A stretch of DNA of 64,000 nt from positions 248,001 through 312,000 of the forward strand of contig NZ_JBAOJI010000003.1 in the NCBI RefSeq assembly GCF_037080055.1, given 5' to 3'. This document shows positions 34,351 through 44,224 of this stretch, in pieces; within the stretch, counting starts at the first letter, position 1, and each line of letters begins with the position of its first letter. The translations under genes were made by a program, and so were the position numbers. Source of the stretch: Halovenus sp037080055 (GTDB lineage Archaea > Halobacteriota > Halobacteria > Halobacteriales > Haloarculaceae). Below the pieces are notes generated by a model. That model was given only the letters and a program-made list of their open reading frames with translations. It did no database searches and was not told the origin of the DNA.

Positions 34351-36273
34351 CTACTCTTCGTCGCCCGACAGTGTGTCGACACGAGACGATAGCTTGCTGA
34401 CGACCTGCTGTTGGGTCTCTGTCTCGCTGGCAATGTCCTCGACCGCACCGGCAACGTCGACGGCCCGGTCGCGGATCCCGTCTATCTCGCTGGCCACCTG
34501 GTTCATCGTCTCGGTCTGCTCGTCGTTGGCCGCCGAGACCTGATTGATCCCGGTCGCGACCGTTTCGACCTGCGTCGATAGCTCTTCGAGCGCGTCGATG
34601 ATCTGTTCGATGCTGTCGCCGACGGTCTCCATCTGGTCGTTGGTCGACTCCGCCGCGGTAGCCGTCTCTCTGGTCTGTGACTGAATATCCTCGACGTGTC
34701 CCGCGATTTCGTCGGTGTGCTCCTGGGTCTCTTGTGCGAGCGTTTTCACCTCTTCGGCGACGACGGCAAACCCGTCGCCGGCCTCGTCGGCCCGTGCTGC
34801 TTCGATGTTCGCGTTGAGCGCGAGCATCCCCGTCTGATCTGCCACCTCGTCGATGACCTCGACGACTGTCTCGATGTCACCGGCGTAGGTTTCCAGTTCT
34901 TCGACTGTCTCGACGAGGGCCTCGCTGGTCTCCTGTACGTCACTGGCGACGACACGCGCGTCTTCGCCGGCGGCCTGTCCACTCTCGACGGCCTCCAGTG
35001 CGGTTTTGGCCGCGTCCGCAACTTGGGCGGAGGTATCCGCGACATCGTCGACTGCCGCCGACACGTCGTTCATCTCCTCGGCGGCGGTGTCCAGCGATGC
35101 AGCCTGTTGCTGTGCCCGTTCGTCGATGGTGTCGGCCAACTCTGCGGTCGTCTCGATGGAGTCGGCCAACTGGGTGGCTGTCTCGTCGACCTGTCTGGTG
35201 ATCGTCTCGAAGTTCGCGGCCATCTCGTTGATTTCTGCGGTCAGCGCCAGCAGATCCTGCTCGACGGCGTCGTGTTCGTCCTGGAACTCCGCCCGCGCGG
35301 AGAGGTCGCCCCGGCCGATCCGATCCAGCGTATCTGTGACCTCGGTGATCAGGTTCGTCATCGACTGTTCGCGGAGTACCTCCTCGCTGCGATCCCAGAC
35401 CAGTTCGAGAACGGCGTCCAATTTCCCGCCTTCGCCGAACAGCGGTATCGCCAGAAACTCGATGTGGGTCTCCTCGCCGCTGGTGTCTTTCGTCACGCTC
35501 CGATCCCGGTAGACGATCCGGTCGGTGTGTTCGTACTCCCTGTCTGCGCGTTCGATGTCCCAGTGTTCGTCCCCATCGCGTGGATTTTCGACAACCTTGT
35601 CCGCCAGGCTGTAGTGTCGTCTGTCGTCTGTGTACGTCGCCGCGGCGATCGTCTCGCGGTTATCTTTGCCGATGAACTCCCGATGTCCGGCATCGAGGTT
35701 CAACAGGCTCCGAAGCCCGTCGTTGTACGCCAGAATTACGTCGTCTGAATCGACGAGAAAGGCAGGAAACGGCAACGCTTCGAGTAACTTGTCGGATACG
35801 ACCCCGCCCGATGCGGGCGCGTCGGTGAACTCCGTAGCCCCGGTTTGCATGTCGGTCAGCACGTCGTTGAGACCTGCACGCAACTGCTGTTCGGCTTGCT
35901 TGGCATCTGGCCCGGATAGTCCCTCGAAGGCGGCATCGACGAGCGCATCCATCGTTTGCTCGTAACTCCCTAGAAACGCCGACACGGAAACGCAGCTGTC
36001 TCGCTGTTCGCTGGCAGCCGTGGCAATCCGATCGTTGCGGTCACCCTCGCCGGAACCGACCGTCGAGAGAAGTTCCACCTGCCTCTCGACGGCAGCCTCT
36101 GGTACGTCTGTGCCATACCGTTCTCTCACCCGTTGTGCATCGATTTCTTCGACCGCTGTTTCGAGGAGAGAGGGCGGTTCCTCCAACCGTTGTCCCCCGT
36201 CGGTCCGCCCGCGTGAGTTTGTCTCACCGCTGTTCGCTCGCCCATCGAGCAGTCGATTCAGCGCCCCCATCAT
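34351..36273 (-). CDS. Soluble PAS-domain chemotaxis transducer
   Basis: A 640-aa cytoplasmic methyl-accepting transducer. N-terminal helical part (residues about 1-170), then a PAS domain (LLEALPFPAFLVDSDDVILAYNDG...), a HAMP-like linker after RGDLSARAEF, and the signalling coiled coil with the hairpin DQTGMLALNANIEAARADEAGDGFAVVAEEV. No membrane segments. It would signal internal cues to CheA. ATG at 36273 is chosen because the shorter MMGALNRLLDG start looks like other haloarchaeal transducers; 36303 is also possible. Confidence 0.85.
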   Translation of the reverse strand: MMGALNRLLDGRANSGETNSRGRTDGGQRLEEPPSLLETAVEEIDAQRVRERYGTDVPEAAVERQVELLSTVGSGEGDRNDRIATAASEQRDSCVSVSAFLGSYEQTMDALVDAAFEGLSGPDAKQAEQQLRAGLNDVLTDMQTGATEFTDAPASGGVVSDKLLEALPFPAFLVDSDDVILAYNDGLRSLLNLDAGHREFIGKDNRETIAAATYTDDRRHYSLADKVVENPRDGDEHWDIERADREYEHTDRIVYRDRSVTKDTSGEETHIEFLAIPLFGEGGKLDAVLELVWDRSEEVLREQSMTNLITEVTDTLDRIGRGDLSARAEFQDEHDAVEQDLLALTAEINEMAANFETITRQVDETATQLADSIETTAELADTIDERAQQQAASLDTAAEEMNDVSAAVDDVADTSAQVADAAKTALEAVESGQAAGEDARVVASDVQETSEALVETVEELETYAGDIETVVEVIDEVADQTGMLALNANIEAARADEAGDGFAVVAEEVKTLAQETQEHTDEIAGHVEDIQSQTRETATAAESTNDQMETVGDSIEQIIDALEELSTQVETVATGINQVSAANDEQTETMNQVASEIDGIRDRAVDVAGAVEDIASETETQQQVVSKLSSRVDTLSGDEE

Positions 36274-36374
36274 CGACACCCCCCTGTGGCCGTTGGCACC
36301 CATCCTTGAAGTGTGCCGTATCGATCCGAATTGTACACGCAATCAATTACGGACTAGTTGTATAACTAAGCCGA

Positions 36375-36391
36375 GGTTAACAATGATAACC
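36375..36391. repeat. Short inverted repeat upstream of rqcH
   Basis: GGTTA-ACAATGA-TAACC (36375-36391) lies in the ~300-bp space between the transducer and rqcH, in AT-richer sequence. It may be an operator; no supporting second copy was seen. No gene was found in 36274-36571. Confidence 0.3.
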
Positions 36392-36571
36392 TGTGTCAAT
36401 ATATGTAAAGCACGAGTGGAGGGATCTTCGCAGGACGGCTACAGGATAGGGTGGAGTCGGTCGCCCATCGTAACGGAGAAGTTACACTTTCGGGTGAGCG
36501 CGGTTGTGCGACTGTGCGGACGAGCATCTCCCAACGACACTCCTTTGCCCGCCATGGTCCAAACCGGTGGT

Positions 36572-38704
36572 ATGGAACAAAAGCGGGAGCTCACCAGCGT
36601 CGATTTGGCCGCCCTGACCGGGGAACTATCGGCCTACGAGGGGGCCAAACTCGACAAGGCCTATCTCTACGAGAACGGGCTGATCAGGCTCAAGATGCGA
36701 CATTTCGACCTCGGGCGCACGGAACTGTTGATCGATACCGGCGAGACGAAACATCTCCGGGTGGCTCCGCCAGAACACGTTCCGCCGGCCCCGGAGCGAC
36801 CGCCCAACTTCGCGATGATGCTCCGCAACCGCATCGAAGGAGCGGAACTCGCCAGCGTTGAACAGTTCGAGTTCGACCGCATCGTCTCGATCACCTTCGA
36901 CCGGCCCGATGGCTCAACGACGCTCGTCGCCGAGTTGTTCGGCGACGGTAACCTCGCCGTCCTCGACGAGAACGGCGAAGTTGTCGACTGTCTGAACACC
37001 GTTCGGCTCAAATCCCGGACGGTCGTCCCCGGCGCAAAATACGAGTTCCCCGACGCCCGCTTCAACCCGCTTCGCGTGGATTACGACACCTTCGAGGCTC
37101 GACTCACCCAATCCGATACCGACATCGTGCGGACGCTCGCCACCCAACTGAATCTCGGCGGCATCTGGGGCGAGGAACTCTGTACCCGCGCTGGCGTCGA
37201 GAAGACACTGGACATCGACGACGCCGAGACTCGTCACTACGAGGCTATCTACGAGGAAATCAACCAACTTCGTGAGCGCATCGACAGCAGCGATTTCGAC
37301 CCACGCGTCTACCGCGAGCGGACCGACGAGGAGGACACGAAGGGCCGGCGGATGGACGTGACGGCGGTGCCGATGGAGGAGTACGCCGACCTCGAACCCG
37401 AAATTTTCGAGCAGTTCACCGACGCCCTAGACGATTATTTCACGCACTTCGACGAGGAAGACGACGAAGAGGCGGCGGCGACGCAGGACCGAAACCGTCC
37501 CGATTTCGAGGCCGAAATCGAGAAACAACAGCGCATCATCGAACAGCAGCAGGGCGCAATCGAGAACTTCGAGCGGCAGGCCGACACCGAACGAGAGAAG
37601 GCTGAACTGCTCTACGCGAACTACGACTTAGCCGACCAGATTCTGACGACCGTTCGGAACGCCCGCGACGAGGGCACCCCGTGGGACGAAATCGAGGCCC
37701 GCTTCGAGCAGGGCAAAGAGCAAGGAATCGAGGCGGCAGAGGCGGTCAGATCCGTCGACGGCAGCGAGGGAACGGTAACGGTCAGCATCGACGACCACGA
37801 CGTGACCCTCCGGGTCAGCGATGGCGTCGAAAAGAACGCCGACCGCCTGTACACCGAAGCCAAGCGCATCGAGGAGAAAAAACAGGGCGCACAGGAGGCC
37901 ATCGAGAACACACGCGAAGAACTCGAAGCGATCGAGCAACGGCGCGAACAGTGGGAAGCCGAGGATCACGAGACGGACGACGAGGACGAGGAAGACGACG
38001 AAGAGGAGGACGTCGACTGGCTGAATCGCTCGTCGGTCCCCGTCCGCAAGTCCGAAAACTGGTACGAGGACTTCCGGTGGTTCCACACCAGCGACGACTT
38101 CCTGGTCATCGGCGGCCGAAACGCGGACGAAAACGAGGAAATCGTCAAAAAGTACCTCTCTCGCGGCGATCTGTTCTTCCACACACAGGCCCACGGTGGC
38201 CCCGCGACGGTGCTGAAAGCGACCGGGCCGAGCGAGGCCTACGACGACTCGATCGAGATTCCCGACCGCTCGAAGGAGCAGGCCGCCCAATTCGCCGTCT
38301 CCTACTCTTCGATCTGGAAAGACAGCCGATTCTCGGCCGACGCCTACATGGTCGATCACGATCAAGTCTCGAAAACGCCAGAGAGCGGAGAGTTTCTGGA
38401 GAAAGGTGGCTTCGCGATCCGCGGAGACCGGACCTACTTCGAGGACACACCCGTCGGCGTCGCCGTCGGGATCACCTGCGAACCGGAGACGCGAGTCATC
38501 GGCGGGCCGCCCGAACCGATTCGCGAGCGGGCCGAGACTGTCATCGAGGTCGAACCCGGCAAGTACGCCCAGAACGACATCGCCAAACGGCTCTACCGAG
38601 AGTTTCGCGAGCGCTTCGCAGACGATTCGTTCGTGCGGAAAGTCGCCAGCCCCGACCTCATTCAGGAGTTCTTGCCGCCGGGCGGCAGCGTGATGCGGGA
38701 GTAG
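36572..38704 (+). CDS. rqcH: RqcH/NEMF-type ribosome quality control protein
   Basis: A 710-aa NFACT protein (Rqc2/NEMF family) that binds obstructed 50S subunits and can direct Ala-tailing of stalled chains. Order: NFACT-N (residues 1-~200, with the conserved Asp102-Arg103 pair in EFDRIV needed for tRNA recruitment), helix-hairpin-helix, long acidic coiled coils, then NFACT-R (DUF814) with SENWYEDFRWFHTSDDFLVIGGR. Met at 36572 is preferred; an in-frame ATG at 36554 would add six residues. Confidence 0.9.
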   Translation: MEQKRELTSVDLAALTGELSAYEGAKLDKAYLYENGLIRLKMRHFDLGRTELLIDTGETKHLRVAPPEHVPPAPERPPNFAMMLRNRIEGAELASVEQFEFDRIVSITFDRPDGSTTLVAELFGDGNLAVLDENGEVVDCLNTVRLKSRTVVPGAKYEFPDARFNPLRVDYDTFEARLTQSDTDIVRTLATQLNLGGIWGEELCTRAGVEKTLDIDDAETRHYEAIYEEINQLRERIDSSDFDPRVYRERTDEEDTKGRRMDVTAVPMEEYADLEPEIFEQFTDALDDYFTHFDEEDDEEAAATQDRNRPDFEAEIEKQQRIIEQQQGAIENFERQADTEREKAELLYANYDLADQILTTVRNARDEGTPWDEIEARFEQGKEQGIEAAEAVRSVDGSEGTVTVSIDDHDVTLRVSDGVEKNADRLYTEAKRIEEKKQGAQEAIENTREELEAIEQRREQWEAEDHETDDEDEEDDEEEDVDWLNRSSVPVRKSENWYEDFRWFHTSDDFLVIGGRNADENEEIVKKYLSRGDLFFHTQAHGGPATVLKATGPSEAYDDSIEIPDRSKEQAAQFAVSYSSIWKDSRFSADAYMVDHDQVSKTPESGEFLEKGGFAIRGDRTYFEDTPVGVAVGITCEPETRVIGGPPEPIRERAETVIEVEPGKYAQNDIAKRLYREFRERFADDSFVRKVASPDLIQEFLPPGGSVMRE

Positions 38705-38764
38705 TCCAGCTGAGACAACGAATAGATCCCTATCTTCTTACTGTCGGGCGGAATAGGGAGGGGT

Positions 38765-39823
38765 ATGTTCGAGAAGACGACCTGGATTCGACTCCCGCGG
38801 AGCGTGGTGGTTGGCCACGGCGTCCTCGGCCAGACTGCGGATGTGGTCGCGGACAGTCATCTGCCCGGCCAGCCGCTGATTGTCACCAGTCCCACGCCCC
38901 GGGAAGTCGCGGGCGATCAGGTCATCGACGCGCTGTCGAGCGTTGGTCCCGAACCCGAAGTCATCGTCGTCGAAGAGGCGAGTTTTGACGCCATCGAGGA
39001 GGTACTCGCTCGCGCCGAGACGGTCGACCCCGGCTATCTGGTCGGTCTCGGCGGCGGGAAAGCCATCGATATCGCCAAGATGGCTGCCGCCGACCGGGAT
39101 CTCGGTTTCGTCTCGATTCCGACGGCGGCGAGTCACGACGGTATCGTCTCCGGTCGCGGGTCGGTGCCCGACGGCGACACCCGCCACAGCGTCGCCGCCG
39201 AACCGCCAATCGCTGTCATCGCCGACACGGAGATTATCGCACAGGCTCCCTGGCGGCTGACGACCGCCGGCTGTGCCGATATCATCTCGAATTACACCGC
39301 AGTCCGGGACTGGCAACTCGCACACCGACTGAAAAACGTGGAGTACTCCGAGTATTCGGGAGCGCTGTCGCAGATGACCGCCGAAATCCTCGTCGAGAAC
39401 TCCGATTCGATCAGGCAGGGGCTCGAAGAATCTGCGTGGATCGTTGTCAAGGCGCTGGTCTCCTCCGGCGTCGCGATGAGTATCGCCGGTTCGTCGCGGC
39501 CGGCCAGCGGTGCGGAGCATCTGTTCAGTCACCAACTCGACCGCCTCGCGCCCGGAACGGCCCTGCACGGCCATCAGGTCGGTATCGGTTCGATCATCAC
39601 CGCCTACCTGCAGGCCGGCGACCGCGAAGAGTGGCAGGACGTACGGGACGCCTTAGAGAGCATCGGCGCGCCGACGACCGCTGCAGAAATCGGTATCGAC
39701 GACAAGACGATCATCGAGGCGCTGACCACCGCACACCAGATTCGTGACCGCTATACGATTCTGGGCGACGGAATCAGCGAAGAGGCCGCCCGGGAAGCCG
39801 CGAGCGTGACCGGCGTTATCTAA
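38765..39823 (+). CDS. egsA: Glycerol-1-phosphate dehydrogenase [NAD(P)+]
   Basis: Cytosolic enzyme making sn-glycerol-1-phosphate from DHAP, the first step of archaeal ether lipids. 352 aa: an N-terminal Rossmann-like domain with LVGLGGGKAIDIAK (NAD binding) and TAASHDGIVSGR, and a C-terminal helical domain with zinc ligands in SGAEHLFSHQLD and ALHGHQVGIG. Length and motifs are typical of EgsA. Single gene, 60 bp after rqcH. Confidence 0.95.
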   Translation: MFEKTTWIRLPRSVVVGHGVLGQTADVVADSHLPGQPLIVTSPTPREVAGDQVIDALSSVGPEPEVIVVEEASFDAIEEVLARAETVDPGYLVGLGGGKAIDIAKMAAADRDLGFVSIPTAASHDGIVSGRGSVPDGDTRHSVAAEPPIAVIADTEIIAQAPWRLTTAGCADIISNYTAVRDWQLAHRLKNVEYSEYSGALSQMTAEILVENSDSIRQGLEESAWIVVKALVSSGVAMSIAGSSRPASGAEHLFSHQLDRLAPGTALHGHQVGIGSIITAYLQAGDREEWQDVRDALESIGAPTTAAEIGIDDKTIIEALTTAHQIRDRYTILGDGISEEAAREAASVTGVI

Positions 39824-40306
39824 CTACGCGTAGACCGGATGGTCGTCGGCGTCGAACTCCCGCCAGACTGCCTCCGACGAAAGGGATCCATCGGTGTACT
39901 GCCCCTCGAACAGCACCGCGAGCGTGTACACCGTCTCCCGCTCTCCGTCGTTCCCATCGTGCAGACCGAGGATCGTTACGGCCTCGATGCCCCGAATTTC
40001 ACAGGAGATGTCTGCCATTTCTGTCACTGTCGTTCGCGCCGCGCGCTCCAGTTCGTCGTCGATGCTCGCTCTCGTCGACGGGAGCACCTGCTTGCCATCT
40101 GCATCGACATACAGGACCTCTGCGTCGTCGTTTCGGACCTTCGCGTAGATGTCGACTTCCTCGCAGTCGGATCTATCGCGTTGTTGTTCGTACTCCACTG
40201 TCGGGACGGTTACTGTACGCTGGTTGACCGAAAACGAGCCGTACGACTCTTCCAGCGCCGTTAGCTGTGACTCCACGGCACCGCTTGTCTGCTCCACCAC
40301 TCCCAT
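39824..40306 (-). CDS. Nudix-fold protein with degenerate catalytic box
   Basis: A 160-aa protein. The layout (YAKVRNDDAEVLYVDADGKQVLPSTRASIDDELERAARTTV then a strand-rich ETVYTLAVLFEGQY and a C-terminal SEAVWREFDADDHPVYA) matches a haloarchaeal Nudix fold, but the Nudix box GX5EX7REUXEEXGU is broken: the aligned helix reads ELERAARTTVTEMADIS, with the Glu-rich metal site mostly lost. It is probably non-catalytic, or binds a ligand. A GTG at 40327 would extend it. The link to Nudix is inferred by shape, not certain. Confidence 0.5.
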   Translation of the reverse strand: MGVVEQTSGAVESQLTALEESYGSFSVNQRTVTVPTVEYEQQRDRSDCEEVDIYAKVRNDDAEVLYVDADGKQVLPSTRASIDDELERAARTTVTEMADISCEIRGIEAVTILGLHDGNDGERETVYTLAVLFEGQYTDGSLSSEAVWREFDADDHPVYA

Positions 40307-40366
40307 GACTCCGGTCTTGCACTGCACGCACCTAAACCCAGCCGGACGTTATCACTCAGTAAAACA

Positions 40367-40382
40367 CCTCTTATAAATGAGG
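40367..40382. promoter_or_regulatory. Palindromic TATA region between the Nudix-like gene and gatE
   Basis: CCTCTTATAAATGAGG is an imperfect 16-bp palindrome (outer CCTC/GAGG) around TATAAA. It can serve both strands: on minus it precedes the Nudix-like start by about 68 bp, on plus gatE by about 74 bp. Shared core promoter or operator; inference only. Confidence 0.35.
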
Positions 40383-40447
40383 AAACGTGAATGACCGGCA
40401 ACAACGCATAGTACGTTTTTTGACGCTGGGTGACCCACCGAGAACCA

Positions 40448-42316
40448 ATGAGCGAATACGACTACGACGATCTCGGGTTGGTTGCGGGCCTGGAGATTCA
40501 CCAGCAACTCGATACCGAGACGAAGCTGTTCTGTAACTGTCCGACTCGACTCCGTGAACCCGAGGAGGCGAGACGGACGTTCACGCGGTATCTGCACCCG
40601 ACCAAAAGCGAACTCGGGGAACTCGATCAGGCAGCCGTCGAGGAGAGCCGCGTCGACCGCGAATTCGAGTATCTCGCCTACGACAGTACCTGTCTCGTCG
40701 AGGAAGACGACGAACCGCCGGGCCGGGTCGACCGGGAGGCGACCGAAACCACGCTCGAAATCGCTCAACTCATGGAGATGGAGCCGGTCGATCAGGCTCA
40801 CGTCATGCGAAAGATCGTCGTCGACGGCTCGAATACCACCGGCTTCCAGCGAACGATGCTCGCCGCGACCGACGGCGTCATCGAGACCGAGGAAGGCGCT
40901 GTCGGTATCGAGGACCTCATGCTCGAAGAGGAGAGCGCCCAGCGTGTCGAGGAGACGGAGTCGGGCGTCCGCTACAGCCTCGACCGCCTCGGCATTCCAC
41001 TCGTGGAGATCGGAACCCGCCCGGATATCTCCTCGCCGGAACAGGCTCGCGACGCCGCCGAACAGATCGGAATGTTGCTGCGCTCAACGGGCAAAGTCAA
41101 GCGCGGGCTGGGAACGATCCGCCAGGACGTGAACGTCTCTATCGCGGAGGGTGCACGTGTCGAGATCAAAGGCGTACAGAGTCTCGACGACATCGACGAT
41201 ATCGTTCGCAACGAGGTCGGCCGACAGGTCGAACTGCTGGCTATCGCCGACGAACTCGCCGACCACGAGGGAGGTGTCGGCGAGATTCAGGACGTGTCCG
41301 AGGTGTTCGAGGACACCGACAGCGGCGTCATCGGCGGCGCACTCTCCGGCGGCGGGAAAGCGATGGCGGTCCCGCTGTACGGGTTCGACGGATTGGTCGG
41401 CCGAGAGATCCTGCCGGACCGACGCCTCGGAACCGAGTTCGCCGATCACGCGAAACGACACGGCGCAGGTGGTATCTTCCACACCGATGAACTGCCTGCC
41501 TACGGCGTGACCGAAGCGGAAGTCGAGGCGCTTCGAGAGGCGGTCGGCGCTGGTCCCGAGGACGCCGTTGCTCTCGTCGCGGACGACTCCGAAACTGCCG
41601 AACTGGCAATCGAAGCCGTTGCAGACCGAGCAGCACAGGCACTCGACGGTGTGCCCGAGGAGACGCGTGATGCCGAGGAAGAGGGGACGACGCGGTATCT
41701 CCGTCCGCTCCCCGGTGCAGCACGGATGTACCCCGAGACGGACGTGCCGCCGGTCGATCTGGACCCGAGCGAGGTCGACCAGCCGGAACTGCTGACCGAG
41801 AAAGTCAGCCGCTACGAGGACGAACTGGGCCTGGATCCGGGACTGGCCGAGCAGGTTGCCTACGGCCGCCGGATGCCCCTGTTCGAGCGTGCAGTCGAGA
41901 TGGGCGTCGATCCGACGCTGGCGGCCGGGACCGTCGAGTCGACGATGACGGAACTGCGTCGTGACGACGTCCCCGTCGAGAACATCACTGACGACCACTT
42001 CGAGGAACTGTTCGAACTACTGGTCGCGGACGAACTGGCCAAAGAGGGAGTTCCGGAACTGCTGACCGCGCTGGCAGAGAATCCAGAACTCTCCGCCGCT
42101 GATGCCGCCGAACAGGAGGGGCTCGGCAGTGCCGGCAAAGACGAGGTTCGGGAGGCTGTCGTCGAAGTCGTCGAACGGAACACCGATCAGATCGACGCCG
42201 AAGGCATGGATGCGTTCTCGGCGCTGATGGGCGAGTGTATGGGTGCGCTTCGCGGCAAGGCAGACGGCGACGTTGTCAGTGACGTGTTGCGCGAAGAGAT
42301 CCAGAAACGAGCCTGA
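40448..42316 (+). CDS. gatE: Glu-tRNA(Gln) amidotransferase subunit E
   Basis: Archaeal GatDE converts misacylated Glu-tRNA(Gln) to Gln-tRNA(Gln); GatE binds the tRNA and activates Glu, GatD makes ammonia (gatD is not in the window). 622 aa: the GatB-like cradle with GLEIHQQLDTETKLFCNCPT near the start; RLGIPLVEIGTRPDI; GLGTIRQDVNVSI; then an AspRS-like insertion domain specific to GatE (about residues 260-400) and a C-terminal YqeY-like tail. The start MSEYDYDDLG at 40448 aligns with the family. Confidence 0.93.
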   Translation: MSEYDYDDLGLVAGLEIHQQLDTETKLFCNCPTRLREPEEARRTFTRYLHPTKSELGELDQAAVEESRVDREFEYLAYDSTCLVEEDDEPPGRVDREATETTLEIAQLMEMEPVDQAHVMRKIVVDGSNTTGFQRTMLAATDGVIETEEGAVGIEDLMLEEESAQRVEETESGVRYSLDRLGIPLVEIGTRPDISSPEQARDAAEQIGMLLRSTGKVKRGLGTIRQDVNVSIAEGARVEIKGVQSLDDIDDIVRNEVGRQVELLAIADELADHEGGVGEIQDVSEVFEDTDSGVIGGALSGGGKAMAVPLYGFDGLVGREILPDRRLGTEFADHAKRHGAGGIFHTDELPAYGVTEAEVEALREAVGAGPEDAVALVADDSETAELAIEAVADRAAQALDGVPEETRDAEEEGTTRYLRPLPGAARMYPETDVPPVDLDPSEVDQPELLTEKVSRYEDELGLDPGLAEQVAYGRRMPLFERAVEMGVDPTLAAGTVESTMTELRRDDVPVENITDDHFEELFELLVADELAKEGVPELLTALAENPELSAADAAEQEGLGSAGKDEVREAVVEVVERNTDQIDAEGMDAFSALMGECMGALRGKADGDVVSDVLREEIQKRA

Positions 42317-42317
42317 G

Positions 42318-44156
42318 TCAGCCGAACAGTCGCTGGAGGAACGACCGGCGGTACGGTTTTTCTGCGAGCAGCACCGAGCAGTCGACCTGATTGACCACGT
42401 CCATGTGCAGGGAGTTCGACGCGAGTCGTGAGAGCAATCCCTTCTCAGTCGCGCCCATCAACACGAGCGAGTGCTGCTCGGCTTCGCGGGCGATGGCTTG
42501 TTCGACATTCCCGGAGTCGTCGACGATTATATTCGCATCGTCAAGCCCGCGGTCGGTGGCCCACTCCTCAAGGAACTGTTCGCCTTCCTCGCGGTCGGCT
42601 TCGCTGTCGACGACGTGCAGTAGCGAAAGCTCCGCACCGACTTCTGTCCGAAGGGCGCGGGCCACCTCCGCGCTGAGATCGGAGTCCGGCCCACCTGCTG
42701 TCGCGAGCAACACGTTGGAGAGATCGAGTCCACGGTCTTTCAGGACCAGGAACTCACAGGGCAGCGTCCCGATCAGTTCGTCGATTTTGCTGGCGGACTT
42801 GAGCGTCCCCCACGGTTTGTTGTCGTCCCAGGCCATCACGACCTGATCCGGCTGATCTTCGGACACCTGATGGAAAATCTCCCGGAAGGCGTTGTATGAG
42901 ACCACTGTCGAACTCTCGACGTGGACATCGAAATCGGCTGCCCGTCCACAGAAGTCCTGTAGTTTCCGCTCTGACTCGGTGACGATCCGCTGGCGTTGCC
43001 CGGATCCAGCCCGCATCGTCATCCGGTTGGGAACTTGCACGATATGCACCAGATGGACCGAGGCATCCTCTTCCTGACTGGCCAGCGTGTACGCGAAATC
43101 AACCAGCGCAGACTCTGTCCGTGGATTCGAGATGGGGACCATAATTCGGCGTCCTTCTCCTCGTTGCACGTCAGTTCCGCCGTGTGTATCCAGTAGCGGG
43201 ACGTACTGTCGGCCGACGAGGCTTCCGAAAGCCCACTCAGGCATCGACAGCCGACTGAACGTCCGCCCGTCGTCCATCGCGCCGAGGCGACCCTCGCTGG
43301 TCTGGTAGTAGTTGACGACCGTCACTAACACGACGCCGCCGATGGTATTACCGAAGAAGACGGGGATAACGAACTCTACCATTCCGACCGCAGCACCGAC
43401 CTGACCCAGCGAGAGCAAAAAGACCATCTCGGTAAAGGAGACGACGACGTGGTACAGGTTCCCGAGCGGGATACAGAGGAAGGCGAGATAGACGACCACG
43501 AGCCGCGAGATCGTATCACGGGAGGCGTATTCGACCCAGACGACGCCGGCGACGATCAGCCCGGCAACTGCGCCTTTGAAAAAGAGGTTCCAGGCTGTTT
43601 CGTCGATCCCTTTCTGTCCGAGATACTCGACCATGTGGAACGCATCTGGAGAAAGTACGCCCGTGTGCGCGAGTACGATTGCCCCGATTGCACCGCCAGT
43701 AAAGTTGCCCAGCGCGACGATGCCCCAGTTTCGGAACAGTGCGGGGAACGACGCGAGGCGTTCGAGGGTGAGCGCGACCGGCGGCAGCGTGTTCTCGGTG
43801 TATAGCTGGTAGCCGCCGATGATGATGTAGATGAAGCCGATCGGATAGAGCAACGCCGAGAGGACCGGGTCGGCATCGGCGAACTCGCCTGTGGGCGAAG
43901 TCCTCGCCAAAAGCGATGCGTAGACCAGTAGCGTGATCGTGATCGCGAATCCGCCAGCGACGGCACTGAAGAACAACTCACGGCGACCTTCAGTGATTTC
44001 TTCTTCTGCCGCGGCGATGATTCGCTGGAAGATTTCGTCCGAAGAGAACCGATCACGGACGACTGATCCTTCTGAAGGTGCGGCCGGTCGGTCGGGATTC
44101 GGCCGAGAGTTGCTCCTCTCAGCACCGGCTTCGGGGGTCCCGTCGTCTGTCGACAT
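42318..44156 (-). CDS. Formate/nitrite-type channel fused to two UspA domains
   Basis: A 612-aa protein. Residues about 60-290 form a six-segment FNT-like membrane domain (ELFFSAVAGGFAITITLLVY ... NFTGGAIGAIVLAHTGVL ... CIPLGNLYHVVVSFTEMVFLL), of the YfdC type. Residues about 335-605 are two tandem universal stress protein domains; the second ends GATEKGLLSRLASNSLHMDVV ... CSVLLAEKP, close to the UspA ATP-binding pattern. The fusion could regulate a small-anion or neutral-molecule channel by nucleotide state (inference). Confidence 0.85.
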   Translation of the reverse strand: MSTDDGTPEAGAERSNSRPNPDRPAAPSEGSVVRDRFSSDEIFQRIIAAAEEEITEGRRELFFSAVAGGFAITITLLVYASLLARTSPTGEFADADPVLSALLYPIGFIYIIIGGYQLYTENTLPPVALTLERLASFPALFRNWGIVALGNFTGGAIGAIVLAHTGVLSPDAFHMVEYLGQKGIDETAWNLFFKGAVAGLIVAGVVWVEYASRDTISRLVVVYLAFLCIPLGNLYHVVVSFTEMVFLLSLGQVGAAVGMVEFVIPVFFGNTIGGVVLVTVVNYYQTSEGRLGAMDDGRTFSRLSMPEWAFGSLVGRQYVPLLDTHGGTDVQRGEGRRIMVPISNPRTESALVDFAYTLASQEEDASVHLVHIVQVPNRMTMRAGSGQRQRIVTESERKLQDFCGRAADFDVHVESSTVVSYNAFREIFHQVSEDQPDQVVMAWDDNKPWGTLKSASKIDELIGTLPCEFLVLKDRGLDLSNVLLATAGGPDSDLSAEVARALRTEVGAELSLLHVVDSEADREEGEQFLEEWATDRGLDDANIIVDDSGNVEQAIAREAEQHSLVLMGATEKGLLSRLASNSLHMDVVNQVDCSVLLAEKPYRRSFLQRLFG

Positions 44157-44224
44157 CTGTTCGCACGCATATTGCCGCGGAGGCGTTAGTAACCCTTTGG
44201 GTTGCGCTTGTCGGGAACTGTCGA

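Noticed and set aside
36020..36571. Upstream extension of the RqcH frame
   Set aside because: Overlaps the divergent transducer gene and does not resemble NFACT; the family begins at MEQKREL.
37681..38988. Plus-strand Arg-rich frame overlapping rqcH and egsA
   Set aside because: Shadow frame: extremely Arg-rich and covering two well-identified genes.
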